Positions 18,748-27,879 of a DNA stretch of 38,846 nucleotides are shown here, piece by piece. The notes under the pieces are model-generated. The model was given only the letters and a program-made list of their open reading frames with translations. It was not told the origin of the DNA and did no database searches. The stretch spans positions 1 through 38,846 of the forward strand of contig CAMVLZ010000014.1 in assembly GCA_947168485.1 (NCBI GenBank), read 5' to 3'. The DNA is from an uncultured Bacillota bacterium. Its GTDB lineage: Bacteria; Bacillota_I; Bacilli_A; RF39; UBA660. The position numbers and the translations under genes were made by a program. Position 1 is the first letter of the stretch, and each line of letters starts with the position of its first letter.

Positions 18748-19506
18748 TTATACCTCTATTAATGACGTTCCTTTTGATTGAGATGCGACTATTATTTCTT
18801 TATCACTAATGTAGTCTTTTATTGTAGATAAAGCTAAATCAGGTGTATTGTTTGTTTCACTAAGATGAGCTAATACTATGTACTTTGTGTTGTCTCCTAT
18901 TATCTTTTTTAGATATTTAGCTGTTGTTTCATTTGATAAATGTCCATAATCTGATATAACTCTTTCTTTTAAGAATCTTGGATAAGGTCCATCCATTAAC
19001 ATTTTTTCATCATGATTAGATTCTATTATATATATATCTTTATTTATAATATTATTTAATACTTTTCTATTTAAATAACCTGTATCTGTTATATATACTA
19101 GTTCTTTTGCTTTATATTTTAATTTATATCCTACTGAATATGGTGCATCATGTGAAGTATGTATTAAATTTACTTCTACATCTAATATTTTATCTTCATC
19201 ATCTATAAAGATGCATCTATCTTCTGTTAATTCAGGTACTTCAGTTTTTAATGAATTATACATTTTCTTAGGAATAAATAGTTTTATATTACTTTTCTTT
19301 AATAAAGTACTTAATCCATTGATGTGATCTTTATGATTGTGAGTAATTAATAATCCTGTTATTTCATCACTAGTTATACTTAATTCTTCTAGTGCTTTTG
19401 TTAATTTTTTGTAAGAGATTCCTATATCTATAATTAGTTTTATAAAATCAAGAAGGATAATTGTACAATTACCCTTTGATCCACTTTCTATAACTTTAAT
19501 TTTCAT
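18748..19506 (-). CDS. walJ: MBL-fold metallohydrolase, WalJ/YycJ family
   Basis: SGSKGNCTIIL, LITHNHKDHINGL, YGHLSNE; next to rlmH. Confidence 0.88.
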   Translation of the reverse strand: MKIKVIESGSKGNCTIILLDFIKLIIDIGISYKKLTKALEELSITSDEITGLLITHNHKDHINGLSTLLKKSNIKLFIPKKMYNSLKTEVPELTEDRCIFIDDEDKILDVEVNLIHTSHDAPYSVGYKLKYKAKELVYITDTGYLNRKVLNNIINKDIYIIESNHDEKMLMDGPYPRFLKERVISDYGHLSNETTAKYLKKIIGDNTKYIVLAHLSETNNTPDLALSTIKDYISDKEIIVASQSKGTSLIEV

Positions 19507-21014
19507 TAATATACACTCATAGCATTAAATGCTCTTGATCCTCCATGGTAAGGGAATCCTCTCCACATACCAAAGTGTAAGTGAACTCCTGTAGCAAATC
19601 CTGTTTGACCCATTGCACCAATAACTTGTCCTTTTGATACATTGTCTCCTACTTTAACTATTTTTCTTGATAGATGGGCATAAAGTGTATAATATCCATT
19701 ATGGTGATCTATAGTTACATATATACCATTATCAAACTTTTGTGATGATTGAACTACTGTTCCTGCTTGAGCAGCAAATATATTTGAACCATATCCACAT
19801 CCAGCTATATCTGTTCCATCATGTAATACTCCCCAACGATATCCGAATGGTGATGATACAGATGAACAAGTTGCTGGCCATCCCCAAGTTCCTTTAGTTT
19901 TAACAGCATCTCCATATCCAGGTCCTGTATAAGTTCCCCATCCTCCACCAGATGGACGTTTTTTAGTACCTTTTATTATTATTTCTTTAATAGGTTCTTT
20001 TACTACTTCTTTATTTACAGTTACTGTATTTGATATTTCTCCGTTAATCATTTGTACTTTTTGAGTTACTATGTTTTCTCCATTAACTCCTTTTTGTTTA
20101 GTTTCAGAGAAATCAGTATATTTATTCTTATTATATTTAGTTTCAGTTGTATAGTGTTGTTGTTCTCTTTTTACTACATGATCTTCTTCTACTATTTCTA
20201 GTTGTGGTTTGATTATTCCTACTTTTAATTGTTGTCCTGGATATAAAAGAGTATTCTTATCTGTTATATCAGGATTAGCAACCATAAGTTCTTCTGTAGA
20301 CATTTTATTATTGAATGCTACATCTTCTAGAGTATCTCCTTTTTTTACTTTATATACTTTAGAATCTTCAGTAGTACCAAATACTAAGTATTTAGTTAAT
20401 TCCTCTGAGTCTGTATATATTTTTTCATCTACTGGAACTTTTATCTTTTTAATAGTTACTTTATTTTTAATATAAATATTTTCTATTATTTTACCTACTT
20501 CTTTTATTTCTTCTTGTTTATCTTCTTTATATGTATTAAAACTTTCTGCTGATACAAATGATTTAGCAGTATTCTCTGCTGAATCAGTAAATACATTCTT
20601 TTTTAATACATATATTTTTTGAGTTTTAGTTTTTGATTTTTCTTTGTCATTACTTTTTGTAACTCCATTTATCTTTACAACATATCCATTAATAGTAAAT
20701 GGTGATATGTTAGCTATTTTGTTATAGATTGATTCTGTAGATAAAATATTATTACTATAAGTAGTTTCTTCAATAATTGATAATTCACTAGGAGCATATA
20801 CTTTTTTAACTTTATATTTCTTTTTTACTTCTTCTTGTTTTTCATCTATATATTTATTTAGATCTTCTTTAGATTTAATTAAACCTAATGAAACTCCTTT
20901 TAAATATACTCTATATACTTTATGAGGTTTAGTTAAATATTTAGTTGTAAAACCTAGTGTTATTGGTATTAACAATATGGTTAATAATAAAACTAATTTT
21001 ATTTTATTGTTCAT
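19506..21014 (-). CDS. Peptidoglycan endopeptidase: TM anchor, LysM, G5-like, M23 domains
   Basis: VKKGDTLEDVAFNNKMSTEELMVANPDI LysM; HDGTDIAG ... YTLYAHLSRKIVKVGDNVSKGQVIGAMGQTGFATGVHLHFG M23. Confidence 0.92.
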   Translation of the reverse strand: MNNKIKLVLLLTILLIPITLGFTTKYLTKPHKVYRVYLKGVSLGLIKSKEDLNKYIDEKQEEVKKKYKVKKVYAPSELSIIEETTYSNNILSTESIYNKIANISPFTINGYVVKINGVTKSNDKEKSKTKTQKIYVLKKNVFTDSAENTAKSFVSAESFNTYKEDKQEEIKEVGKIIENIYIKNKVTIKKIKVPVDEKIYTDSEELTKYLVFGTTEDSKVYKVKKGDTLEDVAFNNKMSTEELMVANPDITDKNTLLYPGQQLKVGIIKPQLEIVEEDHVVKREQQHYTTETKYNKNKYTDFSETKQKGVNGENIVTQKVQMINGEISNTVTVNKEVVKEPIKEIIIKGTKKRPSGGGWGTYTGPGYGDAVKTKGTWGWPATCSSVSSPFGYRWGVLHDGTDIAGCGYGSNIFAAQAGTVVQSSQKFDNGIYVTIDHHNGYYTLYAHLSRKIVKVGDNVSKGQVIGAMGQTGFATGVHLHFGMWRGFPYHGGSRAFNAMSVY

Positions 21015-22368
21015 TGTTTCCCTCCACCTTTTTTTGTTCTTTTCTTAGATTTAAGAATGTAGATGTATTCTTTTTAAATAGTAATTCTATTGTCGCTGTA
21101 GGTCCATTACGATGTTTTCCTATAATGAATTCACTTAAACTATTATTATCTTCTGTTCTAGATTCTTTATTATAATAGTCATCTCTATATAAGAATCCTA
21201 CTATATCAGCATCTTGTTCAATTGAACCTGATTCTCTTAAATCACTCATTATTGGTCTTTTATCTTCTCTAGATTCTACCGAACGAGAAAGTTGTGATAA
21301 TGCTATGATAGGTACATTTAATTCTAAAGCTAATGTCTTTAAACTTCTTGATATATCTGAAACTTCTTGTTGTCTATTTGTACCATAGTTTTTACCACCA
21401 GAAATTAATTGTAAATAATCTATTACTACTAGAGCAAGTCCTTGTTCAGATGAAGCTAATCTTCTACATTTTGCTCTAATATCACCTATTGTTATACCTG
21501 ATGTGTCATCTAATACTAAATTAGTTTGATTTAATTGAGCAATTGCTTCGCTTACTCTTTTCCAATCTTCATTCATTAGATTACCTGTTCTTAGTTTGTA
21601 AGCATCAATTTGTCCTTTTGATGAAATAATACGAGTTGCTAATTGTTCTGCAGGCATTTCTAAGTTAAATACAGCTACTGCTTTTTCTTGTGTTTGTGCA
21701 ACATGAGTTGCAATATTTAGGGCAAAAGCTGTTTTACCCATAGCAGGTCTTGCGGCTATAATTATTAATTCACTACCATGTAATCCTGTAGTTAATTTAT
21801 CTAAATCATATAAACCTGTAGATAATCCTGTTATAGTATTTTTATTTTCAGCTAAAAATTCTAAATTTGCTTCTGTTTTATTAAGAATATCTTTTATACT
21901 TCTAAATTCACTAGATTTTCTATTTTTTACAATATCTAGTATTTTCTTTTCTGAATTATCTAATACATCATTAATAGGTTCTTCAGTATTATAACCATCT
22001 GTAGCGATTTCTTCTGCTGTTTGGATTAGATTTCTTAATATTGAAGCATCTTCTACTGTTTTTATATAGAAATCTATATTTGTTGCTGTTGGAACGTAAT
22101 CTACTATTTCAGTTAAGTATTCTACTCCACCAACCTCTGTTAATATTTTTTTCTTTTTTAATCTTGATGTTACTGTAGTAATATCTAGGGGGATTTGTTC
22201 TTCCATTAATTCTACCAATGTAGTAAATATCTTACTATTTTTATCACTATAAAAAGATTCAGCAGTTAAGTTTTCACTTGCTTTTTGTAGTGCATATTTT
22301 GATAAGAAACAAGCTCCTAAAACTGATTCTTCAGCTTCTAAATTATTAGGTAGTTGTTTTAATGGCAT
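21004..22368 (-). CDS. dnaB: Replicative DNA helicase
   Basis: LPNNLEAEESVLGACFL, IIAARPAMGKTAFALNIA, VVIDYLQLI. Confidence 0.98.
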   Translation of the reverse strand: MPLKQLPNNLEAEESVLGACFLSKYALQKASENLTAESFYSDKNSKIFTTLVELMEEQIPLDITTVTSRLKKKKILTEVGGVEYLTEIVDYVPTATNIDFYIKTVEDASILRNLIQTAEEIATDGYNTEEPINDVLDNSEKKILDIVKNRKSSEFRSIKDILNKTEANLEFLAENKNTITGLSTGLYDLDKLTTGLHGSELIIIAARPAMGKTAFALNIATHVAQTQEKAVAVFNLEMPAEQLATRIISSKGQIDAYKLRTGNLMNEDWKRVSEAIAQLNQTNLVLDDTSGITIGDIRAKCRRLASSEQGLALVVIDYLQLISGGKNYGTNRQQEVSDISRSLKTLALELNVPIIALSQLSRSVESREDKRPIMSDLRESGSIEQDADIVGFLYRDDYYNKESRTEDNNSLSEFIIGKHRNGPTATIELLFKKNTSTFLNLRKEQKKVEGNNEQ

Positions 22369-22378
22369 ATTATCACCT

Positions 22379-22819
22379 CTACTTTACTAAATGTACTTTT
22401 ACAGTTGCTATAACTTTTGGATATAATTCTATATCTACTTTATGAAACCCTAATGTAGATATAGAGTTATCTAATTTAATCATGTTTTTCTCTATTTTTA
22501 TATTGTTTTTTGCTAGTTCATCTTTAATTTGTTTTGGACTTATACTTCCAAATACTTTGTCTCCTTGACCTGTTTTTACTTGGAATTCTAAAGTCATTTT
22601 ATCTATTTTTTCTTTTAGAGCTAAAGCTTCTTCTTTAGCTTTTTTATCACTTTCTTTTTTCTCTTTTTGTTCTTTTTCTAATTGTCTTAAAGATTCAGTT
22701 GTCTTTAATACGGCATATCCTTTTTTTATAAGGAAATTTTCAGCGTATCCAGTTTTAACATCTTTAATGTCTCCCTTTTTACCTTGTCCTCTTAAATCTT
22801 TAATGAAAATTACTTCCAT
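22379..22819 (-). CDS. rplI: 50S ribosomal protein L9
   Basis: MEVIFIKDLRGQGKKGDIKDVKTGYAENFLIKKGYA. Confidence 0.97.
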   Translation of the reverse strand: MEVIFIKDLRGQGKKGDIKDVKTGYAENFLIKKGYAVLKTTESLRQLEKEQKEKKESDKKAKEEALALKEKIDKMTLEFQVKTGQGDKVFGSISPKQIKDELAKNNIKIEKNMIKLDNSISTLGFHKVDIELYPKVIATVKVHLVK

Positions 22820-23805
22820 TATTTTACCTCCTCTTCAATTATTTCTTTTAACTTATCATGAACTTTACTTATTTTATCTTCATTAACAACTGCTGCTCCA
22901 TGATAAGTATCTCCTCCTCCATTAAAATTTGATAATATTTTGTTTATATCAAAATTTCCTAAACTACGTGCACTTATACCTATTTGTGTTTTTGATATTT
23001 TTGATATAACGAATGATGCTTCTATATTATTAAAATATAATAAAGTATCTGCTGTTTTAGCAATATCTTCTCTGCGATATATAGTATATGGAGTTGCTTT
23101 AGTTATTGCTATCTTATTATCAATTATTTCTATATTAGTTAACATTTTTTCTCTTTCAATATACTCATTAATATCTTGTTTTAATAAGTATTGAACTTTT
23201 TGAGCACTTGCTCCTAAACATGATAAATAATATGCACAATAGTATGTTTCTTGTGTTGTTTTTAAAGTAAAGTTGTTTGTATCTAATACTATTCCTGCTA
23301 GTAAAACTGTAGAATAATATGGATCTAGTTCTACTTCATATGCTTCTAATAAATTAACAATCATCTCACAAGTACTTGATACTTCTGTATCTATAATTTC
23401 AACTGTATTTTTAATTGTAGTTGTTCCTTTATTATGATGATCTATTATCATTTTATTAGAAAATAACTTTAATGCATCTTCTGATTGTACTAGTTCTTTT
23501 TTATTTGTATCACATATTATTAATAAGTTTTTCTTTTTATTTTTATGTAAATTTTTTTCTATTTCTTCTTCTTTTACTATGTTTAAACATCCAGTTAATT
23601 CTTTTAATACTTTTTCTACTCCTAATTCATATTTCTTTTCTTCTATGATTATGAAGCAATTTTTATTCTTTTTAGATAATATTTCATATAGACCTATAGT
23701 ACTTCCTAAAGCATCTAGATCTAAATTTTTATGAGCCATAAGAAAAATATTCTTTGCTTTTCTTATTTCTCTCATTATTTGTTTTTTATTCTCTACTATT
23801 CCCAT
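22819..23805 (-). CDS. DHH/DHHA1 phosphoesterase, GdpP-like catalytic domain only
   Basis: AHKNLDLDALGSTIGLY, ICDTNKKELVQ, MIIDHHNKG, AGIVLDTNNFTLKT, C-terminal NGGGDTYHGAAV; located between rpsR and rplI. Confidence 0.88.
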   Translation of the reverse strand: MGIVENKKQIMREIRKAKNIFLMAHKNLDLDALGSTIGLYEILSKKNKNCFIIIEEKKYELGVEKVLKELTGCLNIVKEEEIEKNLHKNKKKNLLIICDTNKKELVQSEDALKLFSNKMIIDHHNKGTTTIKNTVEIIDTEVSSTCEMIVNLLEAYEVELDPYYSTVLLAGIVLDTNNFTLKTTQETYYCAYYLSCLGASAQKVQYLLKQDINEYIEREKMLTNIEIIDNKIAITKATPYTIYRREDIAKTADTLLYFNNIEASFVISKISKTQIGISARSLGNFDINKILSNFNGGGDTYHGAAVVNEDKISKVHDKLKEIIEEEVK

Positions 23806-23880
23806 CTTCATCCTCCATAGTCGTACTTCCTCAATATATATTTTACTATGTTTGTAGGAATATTACAAATAATTATAAAT

Positions 23881-23907
23881 AAAAAAAGTAGTATTAAATA
23901 CTACTTT
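23881..23907 (-). terminator. rpsR terminator containing the rpsR stop codon
   Basis: AAAGTAGTATT/AATACTACTTT with T-run on minus strand; stop 23901-23903. Confidence 0.8.
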
Positions 23908-24119
23908 GTATATGGTAAAACAGCAATAGCACGTGCTCTTTTAATTTCTTTAGCAATAACTCTTTGATGACGAGCGCATGTACCAGTGATTCTTCTTGGA
24001 ACAATTCTTCCTCTTTCATTAATATATCTTCTTAAAGATTCAGGATCTTTATAATCAACTGTTTTTCCAGTACATAATTGACATACTTTTTTTCTTCTTC
24101 TATTGTTAAACTCTGCCAT
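23901..24119 (-). CDS. rpsR: 30S ribosomal protein S18
   Basis: [47 protein letters not shown]. Confidence 0.98.
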   Translation of the reverse strand: MAEFNNRRRKKVCQLCTGKTVDYKDPESLRRYINERGRIVPRRITGTCARHQRVIAKEIKRARAIAVLPYTK

Positions 24120-24131
24120 GATAACCTCCTT

Positions 24132-24611
24132 TTAAAATGGTAATTCATCATCGCTTATTTCTATATTTTGACCAAAGTCTGCAAAAGGATTAGTATCTAC
24201 ACTAGTACTTTTTGCAGCAGAATCATCAGTAAAATCATATGGTGTTGGTTCTGATGATGAACTATTATTTGATTGATTTGCATTATTAGAGTTTTTAGTT
24301 CCTAAAAATTCTACAGAATTTGCGATAACTTCAGTAACATATCTTTTTTGACCATTTTGATCATCATAATTTCTTACTTGAATTCTTCCTTCAACAGCAA
24401 CTTGTGATCCTTTTGTTAAATAATTTTTAACATTTTCAGCTTGTTTATTCCATACAACAACTGGTATAAAATCAGCTTCACGTTCTCCACTTTGTCCTGT
24501 AAAAGCTCTATCAACAGCAATAGTAAAATTGCATACTGCTGAGTTATTTCCAGAAGTATATCTTAATTCTGGATCTCTAGTTAATCTTCCTATTAAAACT
24601 ACTCTATTCAT
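24132..24611 (-). CDS. ssb: Single-stranded DNA-binding protein
   Basis: MNRVVLIGRLTRDPELRYTSGNNSAVCNFTIAVDR; acidic DDELPF tail. Confidence 0.98.
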   Translation of the reverse strand: MNRVVLIGRLTRDPELRYTSGNNSAVCNFTIAVDRAFTGQSGEREADFIPVVVWNKQAENVKNYLTKGSQVAVEGRIQVRNYDDQNGQKRYVTEVIANSVEFLGTKNSNNANQSNNSSSSEPTPYDFTDDSAAKSTSVDTNPFADFGQNIEISDDELPF

Positions 24612-24625
24612 ACAATACCTCTTTA

Positions 24626-24919
24626 TTAATTATTTTCATTTACTCTTACTACTAAGTGACGAAGTAAGTTTTCATTAATTCTTACTACGTGGTCAAATTC
24701 ATCGATAGCTTCTTTATTAGCTTCTACTTCAAATAAGAAGTAGTATCCTGATTTAAATTTCTTAATTTCATAAGCTAATTCTTTTTGACCCATTGCTTTT
24801 TCTGATAAGATTTTTGCTTTATTAGAAGTTAATACTTCTTTTAATTCTTCAGCTGTTTTATTAATTTCAGTTTCTTCCATATCAGGTCTAACAATAAATG
24901 TTATTTCGTAATTAGTCAT
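24626..24919 (-). CDS. rpsF: 30S ribosomal protein S6
   Basis: MTNYEITFIVRPDM, KAMGQKELAYEIKKFKSGYYFLFEVEA. Confidence 0.97.
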   Translation of the reverse strand: MTNYEITFIVRPDMEETEINKTAEELKEVLTSNKAKILSEKAMGQKELAYEIKKFKSGYYFLFEVEANKEAIDEFDHVVRINENLLRHLVVRVNENN

Positions 24920-24934
24920 GACTACACCTCCTTT

Positions 24935-24979
24935 TGGACTAATGGGTACTTGAAAGTACCAAGGAGTATTAAAATACTC
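24935..24979 (-). promoter_or_regulatory. Two-hairpin rpsF leader, candidate S6:S18 autoregulatory element
   Basis: Minus strand from predicted +1: GAGTATTTTAATACTCCTTGGTACTTTCAAGTACC, two 7-bp stems in tandem. Confidence 0.45.
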
Positions 24980-24994
24980 GTATGTATTATAACA
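24979..24994 (-). promoter_or_regulatory. rpsF promoter TGTTATAATACATACG, predicted +1 G at 24979
   Basis: TATAAT at complement 24986-24991; TAGACA 17 bp upstream. Confidence 0.75.
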
Positions 24995-25046
24995 AAGTTA
25001 ATATTAATTGTCTAGTTAAAAATTTGTATGTATTTTAAAAATTGTA

Positions 25047-25055
25047 TGATAAAAT
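25047..25055 (+). promoter_or_regulatory. Extended -10 promoter TG-A-TAAAAT for zinc-ribbon gene
   Basis: TGATAAAAT then TAGGTGATGTATATG. Confidence 0.6.
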
Positions 25056-25072
25056 TATTGTAGGTGATGTAT

Positions 25073-25864
25073 ATGAAAATAATTGAAAAGAAATGTCCTA
25101 ATTGTGGAGCAGGATTATCATTTGGAGAGAATGATAAAAGTTGTAAATGTGAGTATTGTCATAGAGAATTTGAAATTGAAAGAGATGAAAAGAAAGAAAG
25201 TATAGATGCATATAACTTAATTGATCCAGAGACTGCAAAGACTGTTGCTAAAACTGGTATTGCTGTATTTGCTATTTCTTCTATAATTCCAATTATAGTA
25301 TTCATTATTGTTTTGATTGGTTTTATATTTATAGGAGTTAATATTGCTAAAGATATTAATAAAGATCCTTTTAAAGACGATGATTCAAAAGTAGTAGAAA
25401 CTGAAAAAGCTAAAGTTATTTCTAATATAAATGAATTAAATAATACTCAATTAAAACTACTTGATACTAATTGTTATAGTGTTACTAATACAAAAGGAGA
25501 ATCTAGTACTAAATATAGTTATGATGATGAAGATGATGAGGTTATTAAACATATTCTTGCATATAAAGATAATTCAAATTATTTGTTTGTTGTAAGAAAA
25601 ACTTTATTTATTAATTTCTTTAATAAGAGTGATAAAAAGACAGTTATTATTCCTGTTAAATATGAAAATGTTGTTAATACATTAGATCGTTTGAGTGATG
25701 AAAGTGAAAACATATTAGATGGATATAAGGTAGATGCTCCTAAGTATTATTTAAATGGTTCTAAGACTAGTTATCTTAGAGGAGGATATTCTGATTATAA
25801 TAAATTCTATGCTGAGAAGATTACTCCTTTGAAGAATAATGGATATAAAATAACTGAAAAATAA
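25073..25864 (+). CDS. Zinc-ribbon membrane protein of unknown function
   Basis: KKCPNCGAGLSFGENDKSCKCEYCHREF, one strong TM segment (IIPIIVFIIVLIGFIFIGV), C-terminal extracytoplasmic-type domain. Confidence 0.75.
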   Translation: MKIIEKKCPNCGAGLSFGENDKSCKCEYCHREFEIERDEKKESIDAYNLIDPETAKTVAKTGIAVFAISSIIPIIVFIIVLIGFIFIGVNIAKDINKDPFKDDDSKVVETEKAKVISNINELNNTQLKLLDTNCYSVTNTKGESSTKYSYDDEDDEVIKHILAYKDNSNYLFVVRKTLFINFFNKSDKKTVIIPVKYENVVNTLDRLSDESENILDGYKVDAPKYYLNGSKTSYLRGGYSDYNKFYAEKITPLKNNGYKITEK

Positions 25865-25888
25865 AAATGAAGATTACTCTTCATTTTT
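25863..25888. terminator. Bidirectional terminator between convergent genes; minus-strand stop in loop
   Basis: AAAAATGAAGA TTAC TCTTCATTTTT; stop 25874-25876 lies in the loop. Confidence 0.8.
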
Positions 25889-26653
25889 TTTGTAATAAAA
25901 TCCTACAAAATTTTGTCCTTTTTTATTATTGTTACCTTTAACAAACATAGTATGTGATGCATAACTATTATCATCTGCTGTATCTATAGGACTAAATTTT
26001 ACTTCTTTTATATCAAATTGTTTTATTTGATTAATAATTGCTTGTTTCATATCTATATGAAAGCCATCTTCTTCTTTTATAATAGCATCATGCCATACTT
26101 CTTCATTTGTAGCCCATATAGGATATTTATCATATATATAATGTTCTTTATGAACAAATGATCCTATATATAGATATAAATCTTTTAATTTTGAATCAAA
26201 ATTATCAATTAAAGTCATTATTAAATGTTTAGGTAATTCTCTATTTATATGGATTGTATTAGTATGACATAAGGCAGTTATTCCCTGTACTCTATCTTCT
26301 AAAATTAGTACTGGACAATCTGCTTGTCTATGTCCTACTACTACTCCTTCATATTTTCTTGATAGTACTAAAATGTCTCCATGTATTTCTTCATCAAAAA
26401 AGTCTTCTTTTTGCATATAACTATCATCTAATAATACATATTTATTATCTGGATAATCACCGTTATCTTGCATTTTTTGTTTTACTTCTATCATTTTTAG
26501 ATAGTTAAAATTGAATTCTTTACCCATTTCCTTTCTAGTATTTAGAAAGGCATTTTCTATATACTTTTTTGATTTATTTGAGTAAAACTTTTCATTTTTA
26601 CTAAATGTTCCTTGTTCATTATTTGCTTCAAAAATAATTATTTTTGATTCCAT
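25874..26653 (-). CDS. Divergent YfiH/laccase-domain (multicopper polyphenol oxidase-like) protein
   Basis: VVVGHRQADCPVLILED ... GITALCHTN resembles the ADC-P and catalytic-His segments of the family. Confidence 0.6.
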   Translation of the reverse strand: MESKIIIFEANNEQGTFSKNEKFYSNKSKKYIENAFLNTRKEMGKEFNFNYLKMIEVKQKMQDNGDYPDNKYVLLDDSYMQKEDFFDEEIHGDILVLSRKYEGVVVGHRQADCPVLILEDRVQGITALCHTNTIHINRELPKHLIMTLIDNFDSKLKDLYLYIGSFVHKEHYIYDKYPIWATNEEVWHDAIIKEEDGFHIDMKQAIINQIKQFDIKEVKFSPIDTADDNSYASHTMFVKGNNNKKGQNFVGFYYKKNEE

Positions 26654-26661
26654 ATTCTCTC

Positions 26662-27762
26662 CTATACATTAAATCTAAAATGACATATATCTCCATCTTG
26701 AACTATATAATCTTTTCCTTCTAATCTAAGTTTACCTGCTTCTTTTACTTTTAGTTCATCTCCATACTCTATTAAATCATCATATGAGATAACTTCTGCT
26801 TTTATAAATCCTTTTTCAAAATCTGTATGAATAACTCCAGCACATTTTTTAGCATTCATTCCTTCTTTAAATGTCCATGCTCTTACTTCATCTGGACCTA
26901 CTGTAAAGAATGTTCTCAATCCTAATATTTTATATGTTGCTTGAACTAATTTATCTAAACCTGATGCATCTAATCCTAACATTTCAAGCATTTCTTTTTT
27001 TTCTGTTTCATCTAACTCTGATAAATCTTCTTCTACTTTTGCGCATAATACTACTACTTGAGATCCTTCTTTATCTGCATATTCTTTTACTTTTTTTACA
27101 TATTCATTTTCTTCTTTACCTATTTCTTCTTCTGAAATATTAGCTAAGTATATTATTGGTTTTAATGTTAAAAATGAAAATGCCTTAATACTTAGTAATT
27201 CGTCTTCAGTGAAATCTACTTGTCTTAGAGCTTTTCCTTGTTCTAAAGCAGTTTTTGCTTTTTCTAAAGCTTCTACTTCAATTAGATCATTTTTATCTTT
27301 TGTAGTTCTTGCTTTCTTTCCAACTTTTTCTAATCTATTATTGACTATATCTAAGTCTGCTATTGCTAGTTCTAGATTTATTGTTTCAATGTCTCTTATT
27401 GGATCTATATTCCCTTCAACATGAATAATTTTTCCATTATCAAAGCATCTTACTACTTCTACTATCGCATCTGTTTCTCTTATATGAGATAAAAACTTAT
27501 TACCAAGACCTTCTCCTTTTGATGCTCCTTTTACTAATCCAGCAATATCAGTAAATTCATATGCTGTTGGTATAAATTTCTTAGGATTATACATATCTCT
27601 TAATTTATACATTCTTTCATCATTTACTGTTACTACTCCTACGTTTGGTTCTATTGTAGCGAATGGGTAATTTTCTGCTAAAATCTTTTGATTTGTTATC
27701 GCATTGAATAAAGTTGATTTTCCTACATTAGGTAATCCTACAATTCCAGCTGTTAAACTCAT
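26662..27762 (-). CDS. ychF: Ribosome-binding ATPase YchF/Obg-family
   Basis: GIVGLPNVGKSTLFNAIT, RAWTFKEGMNAKKCAGVIHTDFEKGFIKAEVI, FRFNV C-terminus. Confidence 0.98.
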   Translation of the reverse strand: MSLTAGIVGLPNVGKSTLFNAITNQKILAENYPFATIEPNVGVVTVNDERMYKLRDMYNPKKFIPTAYEFTDIAGLVKGASKGEGLGNKFLSHIRETDAIVEVVRCFDNGKIIHVEGNIDPIRDIETINLELAIADLDIVNNRLEKVGKKARTTKDKNDLIEVEALEKAKTALEQGKALRQVDFTEDELLSIKAFSFLTLKPIIYLANISEEEIGKEENEYVKKVKEYADKEGSQVVVLCAKVEEDLSELDETEKKEMLEMLGLDASGLDKLVQATYKILGLRTFFTVGPDEVRAWTFKEGMNAKKCAGVIHTDFEKGFIKAEVISYDDLIEYGDELKVKEAGKLRLEGKDYIVQDGDICHFRFNV

Positions 27763-27776
27763 AATATCCCTTCTTT

Positions 27777-27792
27777 CGTTTGTATTATATCA
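27777..27792 (-). promoter_or_regulatory. ychF promoter TGATATAATACAAACG, predicted +1 G at 27777
   Basis: TATAAT at complement 27784-27789 with ACAAACG discriminator. Confidence 0.7.
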
Positions 27793-27850
27793 AATATTAA
27801 TTCTTATTTAAAGAAGTTAAACCTTTTTTATAGATTTTAATAAGTAGTTT

Positions 27851-27859
27851 TGTTAAAAT
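27851..27859 (+). promoter_or_regulatory. Extended -10 promoter TG-T-TAAAAT for CofE-like gene
   Basis: TGTTAAAAT then GGAAGGTGATATATTTG. Confidence 0.55.
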
Positions 27860-27879
27860 TAAAATGGAAGGTGATATAT

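Noticed and set aside
26910-27424. Leu/Phe-rich plus-strand ORFs antisense to ychF
   Set aside because: Low-complexity antisense of a conserved GTPase gene; no SD or promoter.
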